A stretch of DNA of 64,000 bases from positions 1 to 64,000 of the forward strand of contig NZ_MKCR01000035.1 in the NCBI RefSeq assembly GCF_001855565.1, given 5' to 3'. A program made the translations under genes and the position numbers. Below are positions 29,023 to 37,941 of this stretch, piece by piece (positions within the stretch are counted from its first letter, which is position 1; each line of letters starts with the position of its first letter). Under the pieces are notes generated by a model. It worked only from the letters and a program-made list of their open reading frames with translations. It was not told where the DNA came from and ran no database searches. Source of the DNA: Chromobacterium amazonense. Lineage in GTDB: Bacteria > Pseudomonadota > Gammaproteobacteria > Burkholderiales > Chromobacteriaceae.

Positions 29023-29808
29023 TCATAGCCAGTTAGGTGGGCGTTTCTCGAAGAACGACGCCAGCCCCTCGCGGGCTTCGTCGCCGGCACGGATGGCGGC
29101 GATTCGGCCGGCTGTGCGTTCCAGCAGCTGGTCGTCCCACGGCGAGCCTTCGCGCAGCTCGGCCAGCAGCAGTTTGGCTTCGCGCAGCGCGCCGGGCGCG
29201 CCCTTGGCCAGTTCTTCGGCGATTTCGGCCACGCGCGCGTCCAGCAGTTCGTCGCTGACCAGCTCGTGGATCAGGCCCAGCTTCAGCGCGGTGCCGGCGG
29301 TGATGCGCTCGGCCGACAGGAAGTAGCGGCGCGCCTGGCGCGGGCCGATGGCGTCGGCGACATAGGGGCCGATGGTGGCCGGTATCAGGCCCAGCCGCAC
29401 TTCGGTCAGCGCGAACTTGGCGGCATCGGTGGCGATGGCGATGTCGCACACCGCCGCCAGCCCGGTGCCCCCGGCCATGGCCGCGCCATGGATGCGGGCG
29501 ATCACCGGCTTGGCGCTGCGGTAGACGCCCTTCAGCATCGCCGCCAGTTTTTGCGCGTCGGCCAGGTTTTCCGCCTCGCTGTAGCCGGCGGCGCGACGCA
29601 TCCAGTCCAGGTCGGCGCCGGCGCAGAAGCTCTTGCCGCGGCCGGCCAGCACGATGACGCGAACGGCCTCGTTGCGGTTCAGCTGGCGCATCGCCTCGGT
29701 CAGCTCGGCGATCAGCACCTCGTTCAGCGCGTTGTGCAGCTCCGGACGGTTCAGCCAGACGGTGGCCACCTTGCCGGTTTGTTCGATTTGCAGCGTGGTG
29801 TAGCTCAT
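29023..29808 (-). CDS. liuC: Methylglutaconyl-CoA hydratase (enoyl-CoA hydratase family)
   Basis: The 261-residue crotonase-fold enzyme hydrates 3-methylglutaconyl-CoA to HMG-CoA. It shows 'VIVLAGRGKSFCAGADLDWMRR' (first oxyanion-hole segment), 'IHGAAMAGGTGLAAVCDIAIATDAAKFALTEVRLGLIPATIGPYV' (second oxyanion and catalytic Glu region) and the usual C-terminal helices. ATG 29808 gives 'MSYTTLQIEQTGKVATVWLNRPELHNALN', the family N-terminus; a start 10 codons earlier lies inside the repeat. Position between the two carboxylase subunit genes supports the leucine-pathway role. Flanked on both sides by copies of the inverted repeat. Confidence 0.93.
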   Translation of the reverse strand: MSYTTLQIEQTGKVATVWLNRPELHNALNEVLIAELTEAMRQLNRNEAVRVIVLAGRGKSFCAGADLDWMRRAAGYSEAENLADAQKLAAMLKGVYRSAKPVIARIHGAAMAGGTGLAAVCDIAIATDAAKFALTEVRLGLIPATIGPYVADAIGPRQARRYFLSAERITAGTALKLGLIHELVSDELLDARVAEIAEELAKGAPGALREAKLLLAELREGSPWDDQLLERTAGRIAAIRAGDEAREGLASFFEKRPPNWL

Positions 29809-29823
29809 ATGAAAGCCCTTTTT

Positions 29824-29956
29824 GCCACGGAAGCACACGGAAAGGCACGGAATTTTTTAAATCCAAGAAGGTCAAGAGCGCCCATTTTCTTTTTCTCCCG
29901 TAGGTGTCTAGTTGAACCCGATTCAGTTTTCCGTGCTTTCTGTGTGGTTCCGTGGC
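29824..29956. repeat. CACGGAA-type inverted repeat, copy B (liuB-liuC gap)
   Basis: The left arm starts GCCACGGAAGCACACGGAAA and the right arm reads TTCCGTGC ... TGTGTGGTTCCGTGGC. The arms enclose about 75 bp of unrelated sequence. It fills almost the whole 157-bp gap between liuB and liuC. Confidence 0.85.
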
Positions 29957-29965
29957 TGATAAAAA

Positions 29966-31564
29966 CTACATCCGGAACACGCCGAAGCGCGTGGCTTCAA
30001 CCGGGGCGGACAGCGCGGCGTCCAGCGCCAGCGCCAGCACGTCGCGGGTCTGGGCCGGGTCGATCACGCCGTCGTCCCACAGCCGCGCGCTGGCGTAGTA
30101 GGGGTGGCCCTGTTCCTCGTATTGCTGGCGTACCGGGGCTTTCAAGGCTTCTTCCTGCTCTGGCGTGAAGGCGTCGCCCAGTTGTTCCTTCTTCACCTGG
30201 GCCAGCACGCCGGCAGCTTGTTCGCCTCCCATCACCGAGATGCGGCTGTTCGGCCACATCCACAGGAAGCGGGGCGAGTAGGCGCGGCCGCACATGCCGT
30301 AGTTCCCGGCGCCGAAGCTGCCTCCTATCAGCACGGTGAACTTGGGCACCTTGGCGCAGGCCACCGCCGTCACCAGCTTGGCGCCGTCCTTGGCGATGCC
30401 GCCGTTCTCGTATTTCTTGCCCACCATGAAGCCGGTGATGTTCTGCAGGAAGATCAGCGGGATGCCGCGCTGGCAGCACAGCTCGACGAAGTGCGCGCCC
30501 TTGAGCGCCGATTCGCTGAACAGGATGCCGTTGTTGGCCAGGATACCGACGCGGTACCCATTCAAGCGGGCGAAGCCCGTCACCAAAGTCGTTCCGTAGT
30601 TTTGCTTGAATTCGTCGAAGTCCGAATCGTCCACCAGCCGGGCGATGATCTCGCGCACGTCGAACGGTTTTTTCGGATCGGCCGGGATCACGCCGTAGAT
30701 TTCTTCCGCGGCATAGCGCGGCGGCTTGGGCTCGGCGCGGTCCAGCTCGCCCTGTTTCTTCCAGTTCAGGTCCGCCACGATGCGGCGGGCGATGGCCAGC
30801 GCGTGGGCGTCCGTTTGGGCCAGGTGGTCGGCCACGCCGGAGATTTTTGTGTGCACATCGCCGCCGCCCAATTCCTCGGCGCTGACCACCTCGCCGGTGG
30901 CGGCGCGCACCAGCGGCGGGCCGCCCAGGAAGATGGTGCCCTGTTCCTTGACGATGACGGTTTCGTCGCTCATCGCCGGCACGTAGGCGCCGCCGGCGGT
31001 GCAGCTGCCCATCACCACCGCGATCTGCGGAATCCCGGCGGCGGACAGATTGGCCTGGTTGTAGAAAATGCGGCCGAAGTGCTCCTTGTCCGGGAACACC
31101 TCGTCCTGCAGCGGCAGGAAGGCGCCGCCGGAGTCCACCAGGTAGACGCAGGGCAAGCGGTTGTCGCGGGCGATCTCCTGCGCGCGCAAATGCTTTTTCA
31201 CCGTCATCGGATAGTAGGTGCCGCCCTTGACCGTGGCGTCGTTGGCGATGATCAGGCAGTCGATGCCCGAAATGCGGCCGATGCCGGCGATCATGCCGGC
31301 GCCGGGCGCGTCGCCGCCGTACATGCCGTAGGCGGCCAGCTGGGACAGCTCGAGGAACGGCGCGCCAGAGTCGAGCAGCAGGTCGATGCGCTCGCGCGGC
31401 AACAGCTTGCCGCGCGCGGTGTGTTTGGCGCGGGCTTTCTCGCCGCCGCCCAATGCCGCCTGGGCGACCTTGTCTTTCAGATCATCCACCAGCGCGCGCA
31501 TCTTGTCGGCGTTGGCGACGAAGTCCGCGGCGCGCGGCGACAGTTTGGATTCGAGAATGGGCAT
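29966..31564 (-). CDS. liuB: 3-Methylcrotonyl-CoA carboxylase beta (carboxyltransferase) subunit
   Basis: The 532-residue protein transfers the carboxyl group from biotin to 3-methylcrotonyl-CoA. Family features are '[33 protein letters not shown]', the oxyanion loops '[13 protein letters not shown]' and '[41 protein letters not shown]', and '[24 protein letters not shown]'. The last two distinguish methylcrotonyl-CoA carboxylase from the propionyl type. Length matches (535). It is 14 bp downstream of the NTF2-like gene, so translation of the two is closely linked. Confidence 0.95.
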   Translation of the reverse strand: MPILESKLSPRAADFVANADKMRALVDDLKDKVAQAALGGGEKARAKHTARGKLLPRERIDLLLDSGAPFLELSQLAAYGMYGGDAPGAGMIAGIGRISGIDCLIIANDATVKGGTYYPMTVKKHLRAQEIARDNRLPCVYLVDSGGAFLPLQDEVFPDKEHFGRIFYNQANLSAAGIPQIAVVMGSCTAGGAYVPAMSDETVIVKEQGTIFLGGPPLVRAATGEVVSAEELGGGDVHTKISGVADHLAQTDAHALAIARRIVADLNWKKQGELDRAEPKPPRYAAEEIYGVIPADPKKPFDVREIIARLVDDSDFDEFKQNYGTTLVTGFARLNGYRVGILANNGILFSESALKGAHFVELCCQRGIPLIFLQNITGFMVGKKYENGGIAKDGAKLVTAVACAKVPKFTVLIGGSFGAGNYGMCGRAYSPRFLWMWPNSRISVMGGEQAAGVLAQVKKEQLGDAFTPEQEEALKAPVRQQYEEQGHPYYASARLWDDGVIDPAQTRDVLALALDAALSAPVEATRFGVFRM

Positions 31565-31578
31565 ATTGTTTTACCTTG

Positions 31579-31929
31579 TCAGTCAGCGTCGACGAACCAG
31601 ACGGCGGCGATCAATCCGTCGGCGTTGACGTCGTAAATGGCGACGGCGCGCAGGCGTTTTTCGCCGTCCAGCGTCACGTCTTCGTGATCGATGACGCGGC
31701 TGCCCTGCACGATGCGGTGCAGCAGCGCGGCGTGCAGCTTGGGCAGATGGAAACGCTTGCTGGCGTAGTGGTCGGCCAGCGCGGCGCGGCCGTCCAGGCT
31801 CAGCGCCATGGACGGCAAGCGGTAGACCTTGACGTCCTCGGCGTAGCAGGCGGCGAAGGCGTCCAGGTCGCGGGCGTTGTAGGCGTCAAGCTGGGCCTGG
31901 ACGATGCGTTCGGCGGCGGTCATGTGCAT
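31579..31929 (-). CDS. NTF2/SnoaL-like protein within the liu operon
   Basis: The 116-residue protein has the cone-fold pattern of the NTF2/SnoaL family: 'ERIVQAQLDAYNARDLDAFAACYAEDVKVYRLPSMALSLDGRAALADHYASKRF' and a C-terminal beta-sheet ending 'LRAVAIYDVNADGLIAAVWFVDAD'. Members can be small isomerases or hydrolases or simply ligand-binding. The gene sits between liuA and liuB, 14 bp before liuB, and so is part of the leucine operon, though not one of its known catalytic steps. Two starts, 31929 and 31923, are possible. Role unknown. Confidence 0.82.
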   Translation of the reverse strand: MHMTAAERIVQAQLDAYNARDLDAFAACYAEDVKVYRLPSMALSLDGRAALADHYASKRFHLPKLHAALLHRIVQGSRVIDHEDVTLDGEKRLRAVAIYDVNADGLIAAVWFVDAD

Positions 31930-31956
31930 AGCGGCTATGTGGAACTAGAGTGTTTT

Positions 31957-32046
31957 GCCACGGAAACACACGGAAATCGCGGCCCCATATTGGTAGCAGA
32001 CTGCTTTTGCCTTGTTTCTTCCGTGCCTTCCGTGTGCTTCCGTGGC
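31957..32046. repeat. CACGGAA-type inverted repeat, copy C (liuA-ntf2 gap)
   Basis: The left arm starts GCCACGGAAACACACGGAAA and the right arm reads TTCCGTGTGCTTCCGTGGC, an 18-of-19 match to the inverted left arm. It occupies the 124-bp gap between liuA and the NTF2-like gene. Confidence 0.88.
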
Positions 32047-32053
32047 TAATGTT

Positions 32054-33223
32054 TTATCGAGTTTCGGACATTAACTCACGGCCTATTAGCCAGCGGCGGA
32101 TCTCGCTGGTGCCGGCGCCGATCTCGTACAGTTTGGCGTCGCGCAGCAGGCGGCCGGTGGCGTATTCGTTAATGTAGCCGTTGCCGCCCAGGCACTGGAT
32201 GGCGTCCAGCGCCAGCTGGGTGGCGTTCTCGGCGGCGTAGAGGATGGAGCCGGCGGCGTCCTTGCGCGTCTGGCGGCCAGTCTCGCCGCGGTCCAGCGCC
32301 TGGCCGACGGCGTAGACGTAGGCGCGGCTGGCGGACAGCTTGACGTACATATCGGCCAGCTTGCCCTGCATCAGCTGGAAGTCGCCTATCGGCTGGCCGA
32401 ATTGGCTGCGCTCGTTCAGATACGGCACGACGATGTCCAGGCTGGCCTGCATAATGCCCAAGGGGCCGGCGGCCAGCACCGAGCGCTCGTAGTCCAGGCC
32501 GCTCATCAGCACTTTCACGCCATTGCCTTCGCCGCCCAGCACGTTTTCGTCCGGCACGAAACAGTTGTCGAAGAAGATGGGGTAGGTGTTGGAGCCGCGC
32601 ATGCCCAGCTTGTCCAGCTTGCTGCCGTGGCTGAAGCCGGCAAAGCTTTTCTCGACGATGAAGGCGGTGATGCCCTTGGGGCCGGCGTTGACGTCGGTCT
32701 TGGCGTAGACCACCAGGGTGTCGGCGTCGCCGCCGTTGGTGATCCACATCTTGCTGCCGTTCAGCAGGTAGCCGCCATCGGTCTTGTCGGCCTTCAGCTT
32801 CATGCTGACCACGTCGGAGCCGGCGTTGGGCTCGGACATCGCCAGCGCGCCGACATGCTCACCGGAAATCAGCTTGGGCAGATATTTGGCGCGCTGCTCG
32901 TCATTGCCGTTCTTGTAGATCTGGTTGACGCACAGATTGGAGTGCGCGCCGTAGGACAGGCCCACCGAGGCGCTGGCGCGGCTGATTTCTTCCATGGCGA
33001 TCATGTGGGCGAGGTAGCCCATGTCCACGCCGCCGTACTGCTCGCTGACGGTGATGCCGAGCAAGCCCAGCTCGCCGAACTTGCGCCACAGGTCGGCAGG
33101 AAACAGATTGTCCTGGTCGATGGCGGCGGCGCGCGGGGCGATTTCGCGTTCGGCGAAGTCGCGCACCGATTCGCGCAGGAGGTCGTAAGTCTCGCCGAAG
33201 GCGAAGCGCAGGCTGCTGTACAT
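32054..33223 (-). CDS. liuA: Isovaleryl-CoA dehydrogenase
   Basis: The 389-residue flavoprotein oxidises isovaleryl-CoA to 3-methylcrotonyl-CoA, the first committed step of leucine breakdown after the ketoacid stage. It has acyl-CoA dehydrogenase signatures '[20 protein letters not shown]', '[17 protein letters not shown]' and '[35 protein letters not shown]'. The catalytic Glu is in '[16 protein letters not shown]', the internal position specific to isovaleryl-CoA dehydrogenases. ATG 33223 has GAGGAG seven bases upstream. It is the first gene of the operon, and a LiuR-like palindrome lies about 60 bp before it. Confidence 0.95.
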   Translation of the reverse strand: MYSSLRFAFGETYDLLRESVRDFAEREIAPRAAAIDQDNLFPADLWRKFGELGLLGITVSEQYGGVDMGYLAHMIAMEEISRASASVGLSYGAHSNLCVNQIYKNGNDEQRAKYLPKLISGEHVGALAMSEPNAGSDVVSMKLKADKTDGGYLLNGSKMWITNGGDADTLVVYAKTDVNAGPKGITAFIVEKSFAGFSHGSKLDKLGMRGSNTYPIFFDNCFVPDENVLGGEGNGVKVLMSGLDYERSVLAAGPLGIMQASLDIVVPYLNERSQFGQPIGDFQLMQGKLADMYVKLSASRAYVYAVGQALDRGETGRQTRKDAAGSILYAAENATQLALDAIQCLGGNGYINEYATGRLLRDAKLYEIGAGTSEIRRWLIGRELMSETR

Positions 33224-33283
33224 GGGGTTCTCCTCGTTTAAGCGTGCGGCGCGGCTGGCGGCGCCTGATGATCGTATCATTAC

Positions 33284-33304
33284 TTACGTTTACGTAAACG
33301 TCAA
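33284..33304. promoter_or_regulatory. LiuR-like operator upstream of liuA
   Basis: A 21-bp near-palindrome with core ACGTTTACGTAAACGT and one mismatch in its outer arms. It is centred 70 bp upstream of liuA. The same motif recurs at 46533-46557 beside the liuR-like regulator gene. MerR-family LiuR is known to control leucine/isovalerate genes in beta- and gammaproteobacteria. Binding here is inferred. Confidence 0.75.
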
Positions 33305-33344
33305 TATGTCGACATGATGGCCGCCGCAAAGGGCGGCCGGGCGC

Positions 33345-33815
33345 TTAGCCGCGGTTGACTACGTGGCGCAGGTTGCGCTTATCGTTCAGCAGCAGGTCTT
33401 TCACTTCCACAGGCAGCACGCGTAAGTCAGCTAACTGCCCGCGGTCGAACCAGACAAATTCCAGCGGCGCGCCGGCATCGTGGACGACGAAGGGAGACGC
33501 GCGCAGCGGCAGTGTCGAGTTTGCCGCGAGGCGGGTCTCGAAATACAGGCCGATTTCATGATTAGGCTTGCCGCAGTAGTTGAAGAAGTTCTCGGCCAAC
33601 AGCAGCAGCGGGCCGCATGCCACCTGTTCGTCCAGCTCTTCGCGCATTTCCCGCTCCACCGTGGCGGCGGCATGCTCGCCTGGCTCCACGCGTCCGCCGG
33701 GCAAGGTCCAGAAGTCGTCGCTGAGCGCGCGGTGCAAGAGCACCTTCCCTTCATGCTCGATGATGGCGGCGGCGCGCAGATTGAAACGGGTGCCAGCAAT
33801 GTCGACGCTGATCAC
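33345..33815 (-). CDS. Nudix hydrolase
   Basis: The 156-residue protein is a Nudix-fold pyrophosphohydrolase of unknown substrate. The Nudix box is '[26 protein letters not shown]', which keeps the metal-binding REMREE core but has Asp where the final Gly is usual. The region after it, '[27 protein letters not shown]', is typical of a Nudix subgroup annotated only as NUDIX domain proteins. I place the start at GTG 33815, because AAGGAGAT lies five bases before it; the upstream ATG at 33833 would put this ribosome site inside the gene. It is separate from the liu operon (upstream neighbour, same strand, its 3' end near the operator). Confidence 0.85.
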   Translation of the reverse strand: MISVDIAGTRFNLRAAAIIEHEGKVLLHRALSDDFWTLPGGRVEPGEHAAATVEREMREELDEQVACGPLLLLAENFFNYCGKPNHEIGLYFETRLAANSTLPLRASPFVVHDAGAPLEFVWFDRGQLADLRVLPVEVKDLLLNDKRNLRHVVNRG

Positions 33816-33919
33816 TTGATATCTCCTTGGCATTTTTGGCGGGCGCGCAGCATAGCGCTTTCTCCCGTCATGGACAAGGGCGGGTATCATGGCGGCCTAT
33901 GGATAGAGAAAGAAACGCG

Positions 33920-34369
33920 ATGACGATCTGGGTAGACGCCGACGCCTGTCCCAAGGTGATACGGGAAGTGCTGTGCCGCGCGGCGCAGCGCACCGGCGTG
34001 GAGCTGGTGTTGGTCGCCAACCAGCTGCTGACGGTGCCGAAGGCGCCGAATATCCGCGCGCTGCAGGTGCCCAAGGGCTTCGACGTGGCCGACAACGAGA
34101 TCGCCCGCCGCATCGAGCCGACCGACCTGCTGATCACCGGCGACATTCCGCTGGCGGCCGAAGTGTTAAGCAAGGGCGCGCAGGCGCTGAACTGGCGAGG
34201 CGACGCCTTCTCCAAGGAGACCATCGCCGCCCAACTGACGATGCGCGATTTCATGGACAATCTGCGCGCCAGCGGCGTGCAGACCGAGGGGCCGCCGCCC
34301 TTGAGCCAGGCGGATCGGCAGGCCTTTGCCCGCCAGTTGGATATCTGGTTGGCCAAACGCGCAATTTAA
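33920..34369 (+). CDS. YaiI/YqxD-family protein (DUF188)
   Basis: The 149-residue protein belongs to UPF0178, a PIN-like fold of unknown function. It begins '[29 protein letters not shown]', with the conserved DADACP motif, and continues with '[53 protein letters not shown]', where the acidic residues resemble a PIN nuclease site. Length is standard (150). ATG 33920 fits this start exactly. It is divergent from the Nudix gene and convergent with the next. Confidence 0.92.
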   Translation: MTIWVDADACPKVIREVLCRAAQRTGVELVLVANQLLTVPKAPNIRALQVPKGFDVADNEIARRIEPTDLLITGDIPLAAEVLSKGAQALNWRGDAFSKETIAAQLTMRDFMDNLRASGVQTEGPPPLSQADRQAFARQLDIWLAKRAI

Positions 34370-34385
34370 GAAAAACCTGCTTTTC

Positions 34386-34844
34386 TCACATGATCAAAAG
34401 CGGCGCTTGAAGACATGGCTCATTTGGCTGGAGCAGACCATTGTGATCGTCCGGCCAGCCCGGAGGGTAGGCTGGATAGGTGAGCCAAAAGCATAGCGAG
34501 TCGCAATCGGGAGCGGGGCTCCAAAGATAGATGCCGCTTTCTCTGAAATAGCAGAGCGGGCTTTCTGCTATGCGGCCGATAATTTCCAGTTGCTGATAAA
34601 AATATGGCGCCGACAGTATTTCAAGCGGCGAAATCTGTTCTTCATACGCGTAATGGCGGATGCGGCCTTCAATCGAATCGAACGCGGTGAATTGCAGCTC
34701 GGGATCGTGCGATGGCGTGCTTTGGGCCAGCGCTAGCAGCCGTTGCCATTCCGAAGGCGCAAGTTGATTGCTGATGTGTTGTGAGACGCCTTGGATAAAG
34801 TCTTCAAAGAAACATTGCAGCTTGGGAAGGTGCATGCTGGTCAT
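34386..34844 (-). CDS. Hypothetical protein
   Basis: I do not recognise this 152-residue protein. It is acidic and aromatic-rich, with 'PKLQCFFEDFIQGVSQHISNQLAPSEWQRLLALAQ' at the start (probably helical), 'FDSIEGRIRHYAYEEQISPLEIL' in the middle and 'CFWLTYPAYPPGWPDDHNGL' near the end. No membrane segment or signal peptide. ATG 34844, with a second Met three codons later. A TATAAT box on the minus strand (34884-34889) lies 40 bp upstream; the IS element was inserted about 20 bp beyond it, so its -35 region may have been changed by the insertion. Codon use looks less GC-biased than in the neighbours. Confidence 0.65.
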   Translation of the reverse strand: MTSMHLPKLQCFFEDFIQGVSQHISNQLAPSEWQRLLALAQSTPSHDPELQFTAFDSIEGRIRHYAYEEQISPLEILSAPYFYQQLEIIGRIAESPLCYFRESGIYLWSPAPDCDSLCFWLTYPAYPPGWPDDHNGLLQPNEPCLQAPLLIM

Positions 34845-34912
34845 GTCTGCCTCGATGCAGTGATGAAAGAGGGCGATACGACCATTATAGTTTTCTCCCC
34901 AATGCCAGCTAG

Positions 34913-36074
34913 GGAAGGTCTGAACAAGTCTCCAATCTTCCCGTAAACTGACTCCCCCTCAGTCAGATCCAGGACGCCAGCATGCGACAGCAGATGACCT
35001 TCACCGATCTCGAACTCGCCGCTAAGAAGAAGCGCACCCGCCGCGAAATCTTTCTGACAGAGATGGATCAGGTCATGCCTTGGGCGCAGCTCGAAGCCGT
35101 CATCGATCCAGTGTATCCCAAGCCTGGCAACGGTCGCCGCCCCTACCCGTTGTCCGCCATGCTGCGCGTCTACTGCCTGCAGCACTGGTACAGCCTGTCC
35201 GATCCCGCCATGGAAGAAAGCCTGTACGAGATCGCCTCCATGCGCCAGTTCGCCGGCCTCTCCCTGGACGCCGTCCCGGACGAAACCACCCTGCTGAACT
35301 TCCGCCATCTGCTGGAAAAGCACCAGCTGACCCACGCTCTGTTTACCGCCATCCACCAGCATCTCTGCGACAAAGGGCTGATGTTGAAGCAAGGCACCAT
35401 CGTCGATGCCACCCTGATCCACGCGCCCAGCTCCACCAAAAACGCTCAGGGCGAGCGCGATCCGGACATGCATCAAACCAAGAAGGGCAATCAGTGGTAC
35501 TTCGGCATGAAGGCCCATATCGGCGTCGACGCCCAGTCCGGCTTGGTGCATCACGTGGCCGGCACCCCCGCCAATGTGGCGGATGTCACGATGGTCGATC
35601 AGTTGTTGCACGGCGAGGAAATCGATGTGTTTGGCGACGCCGGCTTTGCTGGCGTGCACAAGCGAGCCGAACACCAATCGCGAGCGGTGCGTTGGTGGAT
35701 TGCGATGAGGCCCGGCCAGCGCAAAGCGCTGACCGATTCAGCCGACGACCGGCAGATCCAGCTGGGCGAAATGGTCAAAGCCAAGATTCGGGCCAAAGTG
35801 GAGCATCCGTTTCGGGTCATCAAGCAGCAGTTTGGCTACCTGAAAACACGCTACCGCGGTTTGAAGAAGAACACCGCGCAACTGATGACGCTGTTTGGGC
35901 TGGCCAACATCTGGCTGGCGCGAAAGGCCTTGCTGGCGGCGAGTTAAAAGGCCGGATGACCGGAAGCACCCGGTCATCCTCATGGCGGGCGATCTGGAAT
36001 TGGTGGGTGAAATGCAACCGAAGCCCCGCGAGAAATTGCATTTCTGTTTGCGTGGCAGGTTGTTCAGACCTTCC
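34913..36074 (+). mobile_element. IS5-family insertion sequence, apparently complete
   Basis: The 1162-bp element has 15-bp perfect terminal inverted repeats (GGAAGGTCTGAACAA) and is flanked by the 4-bp direct repeat CTAG (34909-34912 and 36075-36078), the target pattern expected for the IS5 group. It carries one intact transposase gene. The flanks show that it entered the loop of a pre-existing inverted repeat: GTTTTCTCCCC (34890-34900) on the left and GGGGAGAAAAC (36078-36088) on the right are perfect 11-bp complements. Confidence 0.93.
34982..35947 (+). CDS. IS5-family transposase
   Basis: The 321-residue DDE transposase is uninterrupted. The IS5-group pattern is clear: the N-terminal 'PYPLSAMLRVYCLQHWYSLSDPAMEESLYEI', first Asp in 'GTIVDATLIHAPSS', 'GMKAHIGVDAQSGLVHHV', second Asp in 'VFGDAGFAGVHKR' and the Glu in 'KVEHPFRVIKQQFGYLKTRYRGL'. 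Length is usual (about 320-330). ATG 34982 lies 69 bp inside the left end. All catalytic residues are present, so the element may still be active. Confidence 0.95.
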   Translation: MRQQMTFTDLELAAKKKRTRREIFLTEMDQVMPWAQLEAVIDPVYPKPGNGRRPYPLSAMLRVYCLQHWYSLSDPAMEESLYEIASMRQFAGLSLDAVPDETTLLNFRHLLEKHQLTHALFTAIHQHLCDKGLMLKQGTIVDATLIHAPSSTKNAQGERDPDMHQTKKGNQWYFGMKAHIGVDAQSGLVHHVAGTPANVADVTMVDQLLHGEEIDVFGDAGFAGVHKRAEHQSRAVRWWIAMRPGQRKALTDSADDRQIQLGEMVKAKIRAKVEHPFRVIKQQFGYLKTRYRGLKKNTAQLMTLFGLANIWLARKALLAAS

Positions 36075-36109
36075 CTAGGGGAGAAAACCGCCTTATTTAT
36101 TTTAAATGA

Positions 36110-37000
36110 TCATGATAAAATCAGCGATTTTTTGGCAGGCCTCCACTCGGCAAGCTGAGGCGCGCTGGCATTGATGATCACGCCTATGATGACAATGCAC
36201 GAGAAGAAGACTTTTTGCATGGTTATGATCTCTCCTAGTACAAGATGAGAGAATAGCAGAGCAAAAGCTGGAACCAGCAGGTAGCTGGGTGCGCTCAGTA
36301 TCAATTGATTATTGCTTAGCAATAGGGTCCACAATCCATATCCCACCAATGTGGTAATGTACCCTTGGAAGGCGATGGCTAGCCAGGCTTGATTGTCGAT
36401 CTGTTCAATGGTGTGGATGATGGTCATGCCATTGCTCAAGTTGATCAGCAATAAAAACAGGGCAGATACCAGACTGCCCCATGCGACAAAGCTGATCGGG
36501 CGTTCGGTGCGGGAAAGCCTCACCGCAAGATTGGCGAAAGTCCAGCTAAAGGCGGAACCTAAAACCAAGGCGATGCCTGCGGTATTGATGCCTCCCTCTT
36601 TTATTCTGGAAATAGAGTAAATTCCCACGAATGCGATCAGGCATCCAATGACATTGAACTTATTCCATTTTTCCTTGAGAACCATGATTCCGCCAATGGC
36701 GGTGAAGAGAGAGCCGGCTTGCATGATGACCGACGAGATGCCGGTATCGATGCCGGTTTTCAATCCCTTGAAAAACAGAAACAGACCAAAAGAAAAAGCC
36801 AGTCCATACAGCAAGACGTAAGGAAAGTCGGCGCGCTTGACTCGCAAGAACAAGCAGGCCGGCAGCGCTGCGAACATGACGCGCAACATTGCGGTCTCGG
36901 CGGGGTCGATTTTGATTCCGCTGATCTTTGCCGCAACGTAATTAAAGCCGAAGATGCTGGTGGATAGCAGAATGATAAGAATGGTTTTACTGTTTTTCAT
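36110..37000 (-). CDS. EamA/DMT-family exporter
   Basis: The 296-residue inner-membrane protein has ten hydrophobic spans in two EamA halves: 'LSTSIFGFNYVAAKI' begins the first, 'GIALVLGSAFSWTFANLAVR' the second. Members export amino acids, metabolites or drugs. Codon use and base composition are more AT-rich than the surrounding genes, as for the regulator immediately upstream. The regulator stop codon and this ATG are one base apart, so the pair forms a two-gene operon, and the regulator probably controls export of its own ligand. Substrate unknown. Likely acquired by transfer (inference from composition and flanking mobile elements). Confidence 0.88.
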   Translation of the reverse strand: MKNSKTILIILLSTSIFGFNYVAAKISGIKIDPAETAMLRVMFAALPACLFLRVKRADFPYVLLYGLAFSFGLFLFFKGLKTGIDTGISSVIMQAGSLFTAIGGIMVLKEKWNKFNVIGCLIAFVGIYSISRIKEGGINTAGIALVLGSAFSWTFANLAVRLSRTERPISFVAWGSLVSALFLLLINLSNGMTIIHTIEQIDNQAWLAIAFQGYITTLVGYGLWTLLLSNNQLILSAPSYLLVPAFALLFSHLVLGEIITMQKVFFSCIVIIGVIINASAPQLAEWRPAKKSLILS

Positions 37001-37001
37001 G

Positions 37002-37742
37002 TCATTCCACCAGCAGGTTGTATGTCATGTGGTCTTTGAATATTGCGCGTGATATGACTGACTGGTAACCCATTTTTCGGGCGGTATCAATCAGGTTTTG
37101 TTGGTTCAGTGCGCCAAATTTATCTTTTAAAGACTCAATTCTATTTTCAATCGTGCGCGTGGATAAATCGTAGATGGAGGCGATGCGCTTGACCGGCACG
37201 CCACGGAGCAGCAGCGTCAGGACTGACAATTCATTTTCGTTAAGCGGGATTTTGAGTTCCTTGGACTCCAGCAGCTGCGCATAAGAAGCCGCAACTAGTT
37301 TTTCCACTTTGATAGCCGGTTCGATTCCCCACAGAATGTCGCTCCAGAAAGTGGTATCGCAAGTCAAGTCCTCGCCGGTAAATAGAATAAGCGGATCTTT
37401 GCCGTTGAGCAGGGCGGGGTACTTGCGGAACTTGTAGGCGCGCGGATCGCCGTTGCGATGAGGGTGAATGCTTCCCATGATGATCTTTTTTTTCTGGAGC
37501 AGCACCATTTGATCTTGTTCATACATGAGCTGGGACAGAACGGAAATCCCATTGGGCATGTCCCCAGACTTCTTGCCAATGATTTGTTCCCGCGGCAAAC
37601 CATGAAAGTCTGCATAGCTGGCGTTAACGTACAGGAAATTGTGCTGGAGGTCTTTGGCGCCAGCCATTTGTCCAACGCTTTCCAGTTGATCGATGAAGGT
37701 CTCCAGTTCCGCAAAACTCTTGAATGAATAGATGGGGTGCAT
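37002..37742 (-). CDS. PAS-LuxR transcriptional regulator
   Basis: The 246-residue protein has an N-terminal PAS-like sensor region ('DLQHNFLYVNASYADFHGLPREQIIGKKSGDMPN') and a C-terminal LuxR/NarL-type helix-turn-helix ('LNENELSVLTLLLRGVPVKRIASIYDLSTRTIENRIESLKDKFG'). There is no receiver domain, so it likely responds to a small ligand or redox state. A minus-strand TATAAT (37793-37798) lies in an AT-rich leader, about 50 bp upstream. It is translationally adjacent to the exporter gene. A very similar domain order is seen in PAS-LuxR regulators of gammaproteobacteria that control metabolite exporters, but I cannot name the system. Confidence 0.87.
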   Translation of the reverse strand: MHPIYSFKSFAELETFIDQLESVGQMAGAKDLQHNFLYVNASYADFHGLPREQIIGKKSGDMPNGISVLSQLMYEQDQMVLLQKKKIIMGSIHPHRNGDPRAYKFRKYPALLNGKDPLILFTGEDLTCDTTFWSDILWGIEPAIKVEKLVAASYAQLLESKELKIPLNENELSVLTLLLRGVPVKRIASIYDLSTRTIENRIESLKDKFGALNQQNLIDTARKMGYQSVISRAIFKDHMTYNLLVE

Positions 37743-37941
37743 TTTTGTCTCGATCGATATGATTAAAATAAGTACAAATATATATAATATACATTATACA
37801 TATTCCAATCGCATGATAGGCTTATGGGAAGACAGTAAACAAAGCCGATGGAAATACGGGACGGTTCCCTGGCTGGCCAAGATCCCAAGACCAGGTCTTG
37901 CATGGATGGGCGTCATCAATGCAAAAAGCCCCCAAGGTCGG
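37743..37941. other. Intergenic promoter region with a 15-bp palindrome
   Basis: This is part of a 359-bp gene-free stretch (37743-38101). Near the LuxR gene it is strikingly AT-rich, with ATATATATAATATACATT. Further out it holds the palindrome CAAGACCAGGTCTTG (37886-37900), a possible operator for the regulator gene. No ORF looks real. The left target duplication of the miniature element (37930-37941) closes the region. Confidence 0.5.

Noticed and set aside
28922-32046. The three spaced repeats as a possible CRISPR array
   Set aside because: They are inverted repeats about 1-2 kb apart between genes, not short direct repeats with spacers.
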